Assembly: GCA_030065095.1 (NCBI GenBank)
Contig: JASJDP010000007.1
Location: 124,001 to 188,000, forward strand
Direction: 5' to 3'
Source of the DNA: Rhodobacter sp.
GTDB taxonomy: Bacteria; Pseudomonadota; Alphaproteobacteria; Rhodobacterales; Rhodobacteraceae
DNA: 64,000 nucleotides
This document shows positions 1 to 7,956 of this stretch, in pieces. Numbering within the stretch: position 1 is the stretch's first letter; the number at the start of each line of letters is the position of its first letter. The notes under the pieces were generated by a model. The model searched no databases. It was not told the DNA's origin and saw nothing but the letters and a program-made list of their open reading frames with translations. Position numbers and translations under genes: made by a program.

Positions 1-1816
1 GACGCAAGGTGAACTCGATCCTCCGGTTCGCCTCGCGCCCGTCTTCGGTGCCGTTGTCGGCGATCGGCGCCGCCTCGCCATAGCCCTTGGCGGTCAGGTT
101 CCCGGTCAGAACCCGCCGTGCCTGCAATGCCACCAGCACCGCTTGCGCGCGTTCTTGCGACAGCGACAGGTTCATCGACTCGCGCCCCTGGCTGTCGGTA
201 TGCCCGGCGATCTCCATCGGCACGGCGGTACAGTCCCTCATCACCTCGGCGATGCGGTCGATGGTGCCGCGCGCGCCGCTGGCGATCTCGGCCGAGCCGG
301 GCGCAAAGGCGATCTTGCGCGCCGTCAGGATGGCGTTGATCGCCTCGACGCATTCCTCGGGGGTCGGCAGGCTCGCCACCGGATCGAGGGCCTCCTTGTA
401 GGTCACTTCAATTGCAAAGTTTTCCGCCCCGCCCAGTTGACCGGACAGGATGCGCGAAATTTCCGCCTTTGCATCCGGATTCCCCGTCGTCCCCCGGATC
501 TCCAGGAAATCGGGCTGCACCACGACGCTGCCGTTGCTCAACAGCGACAGCGACTCGACGGCGGCGAAAACCCGTGTCGCCCAACCGCCCGGCAGGTCCT
601 CGTCCAGGCGCATCGCGCCGTTCACCTCGGCCGCGCCGAACCGGGCGCGGGCAAAGCCCTCGACGGCGCCGCGCAGCCGGTCGTCGGTGATCCGTCCACG
701 CAACTGCAACAGCCCCTCGGGCGACAGGGTGGCAAGGAATTCCGGCGGCCCGTCGTTGTCTTCGCCGGTGCCGTCGATCTTCACCGGCTCGGGCAGCACC
801 GAATGCAGTGAAAAGACGTCCGGCAACGCCGCCTCCAACTCGCCCACCACCTTGTCGAACAGGGCCTGCTCGGTGGTGTCCAGGGCGACAAGCGCGACGT
901 CGGCATCCGAGTAGGTGATAGAGCCGCCACCCAGTTCCGCCAGCGCATCGATCCCCGCAGAGACTGCATCGGGCCAGCGCGGACTCGGCACGCCCAGGCC
1001 CAGGGTGCAATCCGCCGCGCCTTGCAGCCCGGCCTCGGCCGCGGCCGCCAGAATGCGCGCCCGGCCGTCTTCGGTATGGGCCGAACAGGCGTCGAACCGC
1101 CCGCCCGTCTCGTCGATCAGAAACCGCAGGGTAAACGGCGTGATCACCGGGCGCGGCGCCGATATGTCCAGCGACAGCTCAAAGCTCTGCGGCGCCGCCG
1201 CCGTCAGCGTGCGCTCCAACTCGCGCTTTTGCGCGCCGCTGTCGGAAATCGCGGTGATTTCGACCCGGTCGGCAGCGACCGAGATCTTCGAACGCGGCAA
1301 TCTGCCGAGCGCGTCCAGCGCAAAGCGCATCGCATCCGACCATCCCTGCGGCACGGGATAGTCCGCGGCCTCCAGCAGATCGGTGACCTCGGTTCCGCCG
1401 GCCAGGGCGGTGATGGTCGAGGCCACCGCCGCCCGGTCCATCGCCCCCGGCACCAGCCCGATCAGCGAGATGCCGGCATCGTTGCGCAGTATTTCGATGG
1501 AAAACCGGGGCGGCGCCACCTCTTCGCCCGGATCGACCTGCATCTCGTCGATCACCCGCGTGCCGTCGACCACCTCGCCGGCAAGGCTGATCGCCCGGAA
1601 CCGCGTGGCTTCGTCCGGTGCGGTGCCGCGCAGCGTCACCTGCAAGCCGTTGACCGAAACCTGCGTCCATTCCTGCCCATCGGTCTGCAGAATGCGTTGC
1701 AGCTGCCGCAGCGACGTTTGCTCGATCGTGCCGACGGTCAGCAACGCGGCGGCGATCGACGCCAACGCCGCAGCCACGAAGGCCAGAAAGGCGGGAAGAT
1801 AGGCTGATAGGCGCAT
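1..1816 (-). CDS. OmpA-family outer-membrane/peptidoglycan-associated protein (3' end outside window)
   Basis: About 605 codons are visible and the stop lies beyond the left edge. The protein starts with a short hydrophobic segment (residues about 5-30, LPAFLAFVAAALASIAAALL), then has stretches resembling BON-type repeats (VNGLQVTLRGTAPDE). It ends in an OmpA/MotB peptidoglycan-binding domain with AGHTDSQGRESMNLSLSQ and NRRIEFTLR. The likely role is anchoring the outer membrane or an envelope complex to peptidoglycan. I chose the ATG at 1816 because the hydrophobic segment follows it at once. The gene lies downstream of ubiA on the same strand. The domain call is firm; the specific function is not known. 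Confidence 0.85.
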   Translation of the reverse strand, partial: MRLSAYLPAFLAFVAAALASIAAALLTVGTIEQTSLRQLQRILQTDGQEWTQVSVNGLQVTLRGTAPDEATRFRAISLAGEVVDGTRVIDEMQVDPGEEVAPPRFSIEILRNDAGISLIGLVPGAMDRAAVASTITALAGGTEVTDLLEAADYPVPQGWSDAMRFALDALGRLPRSKISVAADRVEITAISDSGAQKRELERTLTAAAPQSFELSLDISAPRPVITPFTLRFLIDETGGRFDACSAHTEDGRARILAAAAEAGLQGAADCTLGLGVPSPRWPDAVSAGIDALAELGGGSITYSDADVALVALDTTEQALFDKVVGELEAALPDVFSLHSVLPEPVKIDGTGEDNDGPPEFLATLSPEGLLQLRGRITDDRLRGAVEGFARARFGAAEVNGAMRLDEDLPGGWATRVFAAVESLSLLSNGSVVVQPDFLEIRGTTGNPDAKAEISRILSGQLGGAENFAIEVTYKEALDPVASLPTPEECVEAINAILTARKIAFAPGSAEIASGARGTIDRIAEVMRDCTAVPMEIAGHTDSQGRESMNLSLSQERAQAVLVALQARRVLTGNLTAKGYGEAAPIADNGTEDGREANRRIEFTLR

Positions 1817-1887
1817 GCGGTGCTGCGGATCGTCCGTTCTTTCTGCGGTCTGATACCGTCTTTAGGCGGTCCCGCAAACGGCTGCAA

Positions 1888-2847
1888 TCACACCAGCAGC
1901 GCCACGGCAAGAAACAGCACGGGGATGAGCCCGGTCTCGCGATTGGAACGGAATATCCGCAGGCAGATATCCGCGTCGTCGATGTCGAGCCTGCGCATCT
2001 GCCACACCAGGTGCCAGCCGAACGCCCACGGCCCGCCAAGCGCCAGCGTCAGCACCAGCAGGTTGGCCTCGGGCACCAGCGCCGCGATCACCGCAGAGGT
2101 CATCAACACCACCGAAACGGCCATGAACACCCGCAGATAGTGCGGGGTGTTCCCGGCAAAGAGCCGCGCCGTGGACTTCACTCCGATCAATGCGTCGTCC
2201 TCTTTGTCCTGATGCGCATAGATCGTGTCGTAGAACAGCGTCCAGGCGATGCCGGCGAGATAGAGCAGAACGGGCGCCAGGCTCAACGATCCGGCAACTG
2301 CGGCCCAGGCCAGCAGAGCGCCCCAGTTGAAGGCGAGGCCCAGAAACACCTGCGGCCACCAGGTGAAGCGCTTGGCGAACGGATAGACGCACACCAGCGC
2401 CAGAGAGGCGATGCCCAGAACGATCGCGGTCCCGTTGAAGGTCAACAGGATGGCGAAGGCGATCAGGGCCTGAATGCACATCCAGACGACGGCATTCCGC
2501 ACCGAAACCTGCCCCGACGGGATCGGCCGCGACGCGGTGCGCGCGACCTGCCCGTCGAACTCCCGGTCGGTGATGTCGTTCCAGGTACAGCCCGCGCCGC
2601 GCATCAGCCAGGCGCCGATGGCACAGCCCAGCGCGATCCAGGCCTCATGGCTTCCGAACCGGCCCTCGGCCAGAGCGGCCAGCAGCAGGCCCCACCAGCA
2701 GGGCAGCAACAAAAGCCAGGTGCCGATGGGCCGGTCGGCGCGGGACAGCCGCAGATAGGGCCGCGACCAGCCCGGGGCGATGCGGTCGACCCAGTTGCCG
2801 CGCACGGCGTCGCGGACCTGTCCGTCTGTCTCTGGCGCTTGGCTCAT
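1888..2847 (-). CDS. ubiA: 4-hydroxybenzoate polyprenyltransferase
   Basis: A 319-residue integral membrane prenyltransferase that attaches the polyprenyl tail to 4-hydroxybenzoate in ubiquinone synthesis. Both Asp-rich motifs of the UbiA family are visible: NDITDREFDGQVARTASRP, and YDTIYAHQDKEDDALIG for the second. Several hydrophobic segments alternate with these motifs. The open frame extends further upstream, but the ATG at 2847 is chosen because longer versions would run into divergent rsmE, and homologs are about 315-320 residues long. Its start and that of rsmE lie about 20 bp apart, so the two share a very short divergent promoter region. Confidence 0.93.
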   Translation of the reverse strand: MSQAPETDGQVRDAVRGNWVDRIAPGWSRPYLRLSRADRPIGTWLLLLPCWWGLLLAALAEGRFGSHEAWIALGCAIGAWLMRGAGCTWNDITDREFDGQVARTASRPIPSGQVSVRNAVVWMCIQALIAFAILLTFNGTAIVLGIASLALVCVYPFAKRFTWWPQVFLGLAFNWGALLAWAAVAGSLSLAPVLLYLAGIAWTLFYDTIYAHQDKEDDALIGVKSTARLFAGNTPHYLRVFMAVSVVLMTSAVIAALVPEANLLVLTLALGGPWAFGWHLVWQMRRLDIDDADICLRIFRSNRETGLIPVLFLAVALLV

Positions 2848-2868
2848 CGCCTGCCTATGTTCCCCGCC

Positions 2869-3594
2869 ATGGCATCCTCGAAAGTCAGGCTCTATGTAGA
2901 TCACCCGCTTGGGCCGGGGCAATCGGTTCCGCTGTCCCGCGACCAGGCGCACTATCTTTTTGGCGTCATGCGGCTTGGAACGGGCGATGCGCTGACGGTG
3001 TTCAACGGCAGGGACGGAGAATTCGGCGCCACCGTGGCGCATGTGGGCAAGCGCGCCGGGGAACTGACCGTCGGAGGCCAAACCCGCCCGCTGCAGATAC
3101 CCCCCGATCTTTGGCTGCTGTTCGCGCCGATCAAAAAGGCACGCACCGATTTCATCGTTGAAAAGGCCGCCGAACTGGGGGCGGCGCGTATCCTGCCGGT
3201 ACAGACCGATCACACGAATTCAGAGCGCATCCGCCGCGACCGCCTGCAGGCGCATGCCATCGAGGCTGCCGAGCAATGTGGCGGCACGTTCGTGCCCGAA
3301 GTGACGGACCTGCAGCCGCTGGGCACCCTTCTGGCCGGTTGGCCGGAGGACCGTCAGCTTTTGTTTTGCGACGAGACACTGGTGGGCGCCCGCGAAACGC
3401 TCGCCGGCGCGCAATCGGGTAAATGGGCGATCCTGATCGGCCCCGAGGGCGGGTTCAGCGACGCCGAACGCGACCGGCTCCGGGCGCTGCCCTTCGTGCG
3501 CAGGATCAGCCTGGGACCCAGAGTTTTACGCGCCGACACCGCCGCCGTCGCGGCCTTGACCCTCTGGCAGTCTACGCTGGGCGACTGGCCATGA
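2869..3594 (+). CDS. rsmE: 16S rRNA (uracil-1498-N3)-methyltransferase
   Basis: A 241-residue SPOUT methyltransferase that modifies U1498 of 16S rRNA. The N-terminal PUA-like part reads KVRLYVDHPLGPGQ. The C-terminal trefoil knot carries LIGPEGGFSDAERD and SLGPRVLRADTAAVAAL, the AdoMet-binding signatures of RsmE. The motif usually written RxETA is RADTA here, a conservative change. Two in-frame ATGs exist (2857 and 2869). The second is chosen because the protein then begins just before the conserved VRLYVDHPLG; the first would add only MFPA. The gene is divergent from ubiA. Confidence 0.93.
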   Translation: MASSKVRLYVDHPLGPGQSVPLSRDQAHYLFGVMRLGTGDALTVFNGRDGEFGATVAHVGKRAGELTVGGQTRPLQIPPDLWLLFAPIKKARTDFIVEKAAELGAARILPVQTDHTNSERIRRDRLQAHAIEAAEQCGGTFVPEVTDLQPLGTLLAGWPEDRQLLFCDETLVGARETLAGAQSGKWAILIGPEGGFSDAERDRLRALPFVRRISLGPRVLRADTAAVAALTLWQSTLGDWP

Positions 3595-3775
3595 GTCACT
3601 CGATTTCACCTGCCGCAAGGACAATGCGGCGCGGCATTTCAATCTGTTTCCAGACTCACGGATTATGGCAAAAAAGCGGCCATTTCCGGCCACACATCGG
3701 CCAAGTTTGCTGGATAGCGATGAACCTGTGCCGGCGCCGTCCGTCCGTCTATTCGTCATAAGTGGGTCTCCTGCG

Positions 3776-4291
3776 ATGAGCTTTATCCGCCCTGAACTCA
3801 AGCAAGCCATCTGGCGCTGGCGCGAAACCCTTTTGGGCCTGTTTCTTGCGTCCTGCGGTATGCTGTGGGCCGTCACCCAGCAGGGCATCCTGGCCGCCAT
3901 CGGTACCTCGCTGGCCATCGTCGGCGCGCTTTTGATCTTTGCAGGCATTCAGCGCACCCGGTTCCGCGTCGGCGCCGGTGGCCCGGGCGTGGTGCAGGTC
4001 GACGAACGGATGGTGATCTACTACGGCCCGTTCGAGGGGGGGTCGGTCTCGATCGACGCGCTGGAGAAGGTCGAGCTTGAGCCACGCACCAAGCCTGCCG
4101 CCGAATGGGTGCTGACCGAAACCGGCGGCCAGGCGCTGCACATCCCAACCAATGCCATGAATGCCGAAATCCTCTTTGACGTCTTCGCCGCGCTCGACGG
4201 CATCAAGACCGAGAACATGCTGACCCAGTTGCGGTCCAATCCCGGCGAACGGGTGAAGATCTGGGATACCGGCCAGCGCCGGCTGCATTGA
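3776..4291 (+). CDS. Conserved two-TM membrane protein upstream of gshA
   Basis: A 171-residue protein with two predicted membrane segments near the N terminus (about residues 19-37, LLGLFLASCGMLWAV, and 42-60, ILAAIGTSLAIVGALLIFAG). A soluble C-terminal domain rich in beta strands follows, including VVQVDERMVIYYGPFEGG. The frame is open from 3665, but the ATG at 3776 is preferred because it begins the hydrophilic lead of the membrane hairpin. It is on the same strand as gshA with a gap of about 96 bp. I recognise it only as a protein commonly found next to glutamate-cysteine ligase in this family; no function is assigned. Confidence 0.8.
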   Translation: MSFIRPELKQAIWRWRETLLGLFLASCGMLWAVTQQGILAAIGTSLAIVGALLIFAGIQRTRFRVGAGGPGVVQVDERMVIYYGPFEGGSVSIDALEKVELEPRTKPAAEWVLTETGGQALHIPTNAMNAEILFDVFAALDGIKTENMLTQLRSNPGERVKIWDTGQRRLH

Positions 4292-4387
4292 CTTCACCCT
4301 GAATTGCGCTCAGTTCTGCGCCTCGACGCAGTTCGCATCTGATTGCGAATTGCGGTCCGAGGCGACAGATCAGCGAGGCGCGCGCGC

Positions 4388-5758
4388 ATGTCCATCCCCC
4401 AATCCGGCGGCGGCCCGATCGAGCGGCACGAACAACTGGCCGAGTATCTCGAGGCCGGCTGCAAACCGCGCGAAGACTGGCGGATCGGCACCGAGCACGA
4501 AAAGTTCGGCTATTGCAAGGACACCCTGAAACCCCTGCCCTATGACGGCCCGCGCTCGATCCGCGCGATGCTGGAGGGATTGCGCCACCGTTTCGGCTGG
4601 GATCCGCTCTATGAAGGCGAGCACATCGTCGGCCTCGTCAAGGACGGCGCCAATATCAGCCTGGAACCCGGCGGCCAGTTGGAACTATCCGGCGCACCGC
4701 TGGAGACCATCCACCAGACCTGCGACGAGGTGAACGAGCACCTGCGCGAGGTCAAGGAGATCGCCGACGATATCGGCGCGGGGTTCATCGGCCTGGGCTC
4801 GGCGCCCGAATGGCGGCACGAGGACATGCCGCTGATGCCCAAGGGCCGCTACACGCTGATGGACGGCTATATGCAGACGGTGGGCACGCTCGGCACCTCG
4901 ATGATGCGGCGCACCTGTACCGTGCAGGTGAACCTCGATTTCGGGTCCGAGGCCGACATGGTGCAGAAGCTGCGCGTCGCGCTCAGCCTGCAGCCGGTGG
5001 CCACGGCACTCTTTGCCAATTCGCCGTTCACCGAAGGAAAGCCCAACGGGCACAAAAGCTGGCGCAGCCGCATCTGGCGCGACCTCGATCCCGATAGAAC
5101 CGGCATGCTGCCCTTCGTCTTCGAAGACGGTTTCGGGTTCGAGGCCTGGGTGCAGTACGCGCTGGATGTGCCGATGTATTTCGTCTATCGCGACGGGGTC
5201 TATATCGACGCGCTGGGTCAGTCGTTCCGCGACTTCCTGGCGGGCAAACTGCCGGCCCTGCCGGGCGAAACCCCGACGCTGTCGGACTGGGCCGATCACC
5301 TGACAACTCTGTTCCCCGAGGCGCGGATCAAGAAATTCATCGAGATGCGCGGCGCCGATGGCGGCCCCTGGCGCCGGCTCTGCGCCCTGCCCGCGCTTTG
5401 GGTCGGGCTGCTCTACGACCAGACCGCGCTCGACGCCGCCTGGGATCTGGTGAAGGGATGGGACGCCGAAACCCGCGATGCGCTGCGTGTCGCGGCGTCG
5501 GTGGACGGGCTGGCAGCCGAGGCCGCAGGCATCAAGATGCACGATCTGGCTGCCGAAGTGGTCACCATCGCCAAGACGGGTCTTCGATCCCGCGCCCGCC
5601 CCGGCCTGGGCGGCATGGTTCCCGACGAGCGGCATTTCCTGCATGCACTTCAGGAAAGCATCGAAAGCGGCAAATCGCCGGCCGATGAACTTTTGGAGCA
5701 TTACCACAGCGACTGGAACGGCGATCTGAGCCGGGTTTACGCGGAGTATTCCTACTGA
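4388..5758 (+). CDS. gshA: Glutamate--cysteine ligase (plant/alphaproteobacterial type)
   Basis: A 456-residue enzyme for the first step of glutathione synthesis, forming gamma-glutamylcysteine with ATP. The glutamate- and nucleotide-binding part shows IGTEHEKFGY, EPGGQLELSGAPLETIHQT and TVQVNLDFGSEADMVQKLR, typical of the class 3 ligases shared by alphaproteobacteria and plants. MRGADGGPWRRLCALPALW follows in the C-terminal half. The ATG at 4388 gives the usual N terminus (MSIPQSGGGPIERHEQL); a 15-codon upstream extension is open but atypical. It is probably a single gene, or pairs with the upstream membrane protein. Confidence 0.95.
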   Translation: MSIPQSGGGPIERHEQLAEYLEAGCKPREDWRIGTEHEKFGYCKDTLKPLPYDGPRSIRAMLEGLRHRFGWDPLYEGEHIVGLVKDGANISLEPGGQLELSGAPLETIHQTCDEVNEHLREVKEIADDIGAGFIGLGSAPEWRHEDMPLMPKGRYTLMDGYMQTVGTLGTSMMRRTCTVQVNLDFGSEADMVQKLRVALSLQPVATALFANSPFTEGKPNGHKSWRSRIWRDLDPDRTGMLPFVFEDGFGFEAWVQYALDVPMYFVYRDGVYIDALGQSFRDFLAGKLPALPGETPTLSDWADHLTTLFPEARIKKFIEMRGADGGPWRRLCALPALWVGLLYDQTALDAAWDLVKGWDAETRDALRVAASVDGLAAEAAGIKMHDLAAEVVTIAKTGLRSRARPGLGGMVPDERHFLHALQESIESGKSPADELLEHYHSDWNGDLSRVYAEYSY

Positions 5759-5881
5759 CCGGACCTATTTGCGCCGCCGGGGTACCTCCAATTCGGTCGA
5801 ATTCGCTTGAGAGGGCGATGCGTGGTGAGTGAATCGTCGGGCTGGTTCCGGTCTTGAGCGGATGTTCGCAATCTGTTTCAG

Positions 5882-5940
5882 GCGCGGAATCAAGGCCGCC
5901 GCGCCATCGCCGACCCGCGCCGAAGGGGAGGCGATGGCGC
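5882..5940 (-). repeat. Dispersed hairpin repeat, copy B (partial)
   Basis: In reverse orientation this segment matches 21131-21203. It starts GCGCGGAATCAAGG, continues CCGCCGCGCCATCGCC and ends AGGGGAGGCGAT, with a single mismatch. A 10-base loop (GGCGTAGCCC in the other copy) is missing. Positions 5901-5911 (GCGCCATCGCC) and 5930-5940 (GGCGATGGCGC) are perfect inverted repeats, so this copy folds on its own. It lies in the 258-bp gap between the convergent ends of gshA and the lipoprotein gene, where it could act as a transcription terminator. Nothing else is recognised in that gap. Confidence 0.75.
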
Positions 5941-6016
5941 AGTTTCGTTTAAAATCGGCAACGATTGCTCCGGGCCGGAACCGGCAGAATGTGGTTTCCC
6001 CGAAATCAACCCCTCT

Positions 6017-6934
6017 TCAGAACGCCCGGGCGTTGGCCGGGATCGGCGCGGTCTGGCCGGTCAGGACGGATTGGCAGAGTGTCCCGATCTCGCGCACCCG
6101 GATGCTGAAGCCGTCATAGGCAAAGGCCAGCGGCTGGTCGAAGCTGGCGTTCAGCGTTTCGTTTTTCGAACTGGCGAAGGATTCGGTCGCCGCGTCGCTC
6201 GGCCGCGTCGCACCGGTGGTGCCCGCCGACGCAGAGGCCGAGGCAAATGCCGAGGCCGCCGCGCTTTCCGCCCCGGTCGCGGCCGAACCGGTTCCGGCGC
6301 TCTCCGGTGCGCTGGGGGCGCTTTCCCCCGCCGCCTCGCCTGCGGCAAGCTTGCTGTCGTCGGTGACCTCATAGTCGATACCCGTCGCCGAGTAGACCGT
6401 GGTGATCAGCGTCAGAAAGGCGGGCCTGCCCGCCTGATACGCTCCGATCCCGCGGGCCGTGGCATCGAAACTGGATTGCCGCATCTGCAGAAAGCCACCC
6501 GGCTGGCAGGCAGCCGCGAGCGCCGACCAGGCCGCAGCATCGCCGATCTGTTGCGACGTCGCACCGGTCAGATCGAGGGTCAGCGAGTCGTTCTTGCCGC
6601 CCGACAGACCCAGCGACGCCAGAAGCGCGCCAAGCCCCAATGTGGCTGCGTCTTCGGCTTTCAAGGTGACGCCCGGCAGCGCCACCTCACGGGGGGTGCC
6701 GGCATGCACCGGAAGCGTGGCGAACGGCCGGGTAGGTTGATCCGACAACGCGGCAGGCCCGCGCGTAACCCAGACATCGCCCACGGAAATACCCGATTGC
6801 ATCGGATAGATTGGCAATACGCCAAGGTCCTCGATCGACCGGCTCCAATCCTTGCGGACATCGGTCCGGGGCAGCCCGCAGGCGGCCAGGAGAAAGAGCA
6901 GTCCGGCAAGGGGTAATAGGCGGGTCATCATCAT
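6017..6934 (-). CDS. Ala/Ser-rich lipoprotein of unknown function
   Basis: A 305-residue protein with a lipoprotein signal (LLPLAGLLFLLAACG; the lipobox LAAC gives the lipidated Cys). Three ATG codons lie in tandem (6934, 6931, 6928). The first sits about five bases after a GGAG ribosome site and is used here. The central part is ordinary, whereas residues about 205-265 form a low-complexity Ala/Ser/Gly stretch. A conserved-looking tail follows (PLAFAYDGFSIRVREIGTL). It is probably an envelope lipoprotein. I do not recognise a named domain, and the Ala/Ser tract suggests a flexible linker. Confidence 0.82.
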   Translation of the reverse strand: MMMTRLLPLAGLLFLLAACGLPRTDVRKDWSRSIEDLGVLPIYPMQSGISVGDVWVTRGPAALSDQPTRPFATLPVHAGTPREVALPGVTLKAEDAATLGLGALLASLGLSGGKNDSLTLDLTGATSQQIGDAAAWSALAAACQPGGFLQMRQSSFDATARGIGAYQAGRPAFLTLITTVYSATGIDYEVTDDSKLAAGEAAGESAPSAPESAGTGSAATGAESAAASAFASASASAGTTGATRPSDAATESFASSKNETLNASFDQPLAFAYDGFSIRVREIGTLCQSVLTGQTAPIPANARAF

Positions 6935-7087
6935 GCTCCAGATCCGTCGCGCAGCCGTCGGGCCGCAAAATACGCATCCTGCCTGCCCGTGGGGCCGGCG
7001 GCGGCACTCGATACGCAAGCTGCTGAAATATGGGGTTTTCAGCCGATTTTCCACAATCGCGATCATAGGCGGCGCACACGGATTCGA

Positions 7088-7360
7088 TCAAGGGGCGGCG
7101 ACGGTCTGCAACCCAAGCACGAAATCGACGACTTTCCGCTCGGGCATCTCGCAAGGCCGCAGGTGCGCCTGACGGCCGGTGCGGTAGAGGTTCAGGCTGA
7201 TGTAATCCGTCCCGCCAAGTTCGTGCGCCACAAGTTTCTGGCTGCGGCCGCCCGCGAAACCCGTCTTGCTGACCACGTATTGCCGACCCGCCGCGATACC
7301 ACGAAAGGTGCCTTCGGGCAGCGCGTCGAAGGCCGCGAGAAAAGCGTCCGGATCCGTCAG
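7088..7360 (-). CDS. Short conserved protein translationally coupled to plsY, probable CTG start
   Basis: The frame directly after plsY encodes about 90 residues (TDPDAFLAAFDALPEG near the N terminus, later LGGTDYISLNLYR). No ATG, GTG or TTG lies near the head of this conserved-looking stretch. A CTG at 7360 overlaps the plsY stop as CTGA, in the way ATGA couplings do, and would give M-TDPDAFLAAF. The next usable codon is a GTG about 27 codons in, which would remove much of the domain. The gene end and frame are well supported by composition; the start is an inference. Function unknown. Confidence 0.6.
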   Translation of the reverse strand: MTDPDAFLAAFDALPEGTFRGIAAGRQYVVSKTGFAGGRSQKLVAHELGGTDYISLNLYRTGRQAHLRPCEMPERKVVDFVLGLQTVAAP

Positions 7361-7950
7361 TCCTTTTGTCCGATCCGCGGTTCGGTCCCGTCCCGCAACC
7401 GCCGGATATTGCCGCGGTGTTTGACGATGACCAGGGCGCTCATCACCGCAACCAGCACCGCACCGTGCCAGTGGTAGAAGACGGCCGTGTAGACCGGCGC
7501 CAGCACAGCCGCCGCCAGCGCCGACAGCGAACTGATGCGGGCCACCAGCGCCACGGCCAGCCATGTCGCACAGGCGGCCGCGCCGACGGGGACGCTCAGC
7601 GCCAGAAGCGTGCCGAGGAACGTCGCCACCCCCTTGCCGCCCCGAAAACCCAGAAGCACAGGATAAAGATGCCCCAGCAGGGCAAAGAGCCCCGCGATGC
7701 CCGCCGCGCTTTCGCCCACCAACCAGCGCGCCAGCAGAACCGCAACGGCGCCCTTCCCGGCGTCGCCGATCAGCGTCAGCGCCGCGGCCAGCTTGTTGCC
7801 GGTTCGCAGGACGTTCGTCGCGCCGATATTGCCCGAGCCGATCTGGCGGATATCGCCCAGCCCGAACGCGCGCGCCGAGATCAGCCCGAACGGCACCGAG
7901 CCCAGCAGATACGCCAGAACCGCGGTCAGAAGACTGGGAATCAGGTCCAT
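7357..7950 (-). CDS. plsY: Acyl-phosphate:glycerol-3-phosphate acyltransferase PlsY
   Basis: A 197-residue integral membrane protein that acylates the sn-1 position of glycerol-3-phosphate from acyl-phosphate, the first committed step of phospholipid synthesis. The N terminus has SVPFGLISARAFGLGDIR followed by GSGNIGATNVLRTG, the PlsY phosphate-binding loop. The second conserved loop reads GHLYPVLLGFRGGKGVATFLG. Five hydrophobic segments are visible, matching the family length of about 200. It is the fourth to sixth gene of the pyrB cluster, 6 bp after the dihydroorotase-like gene, and is coupled to the short downstream frame. Confidence 0.95.
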   Translation of the reverse strand: MDLIPSLLTAVLAYLLGSVPFGLISARAFGLGDIRQIGSGNIGATNVLRTGNKLAAALTLIGDAGKGAVAVLLARWLVGESAAGIAGLFALLGHLYPVLLGFRGGKGVATFLGTLLALSVPVGAAACATWLAVALVARISSLSALAAAVLAPVYTAVFYHWHGAVLVAVMSALVIVKHRGNIRRLRDGTEPRIGQKD

Positions 7951-7956
7951 CGCCGA

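Noticed and set aside
2011-2868. A long plus-strand extension ahead of rsmE
   Set aside because: It is antisense to ubiA and only continues into rsmE because the frame has no stop. The RsmE family starts at or near 2869.
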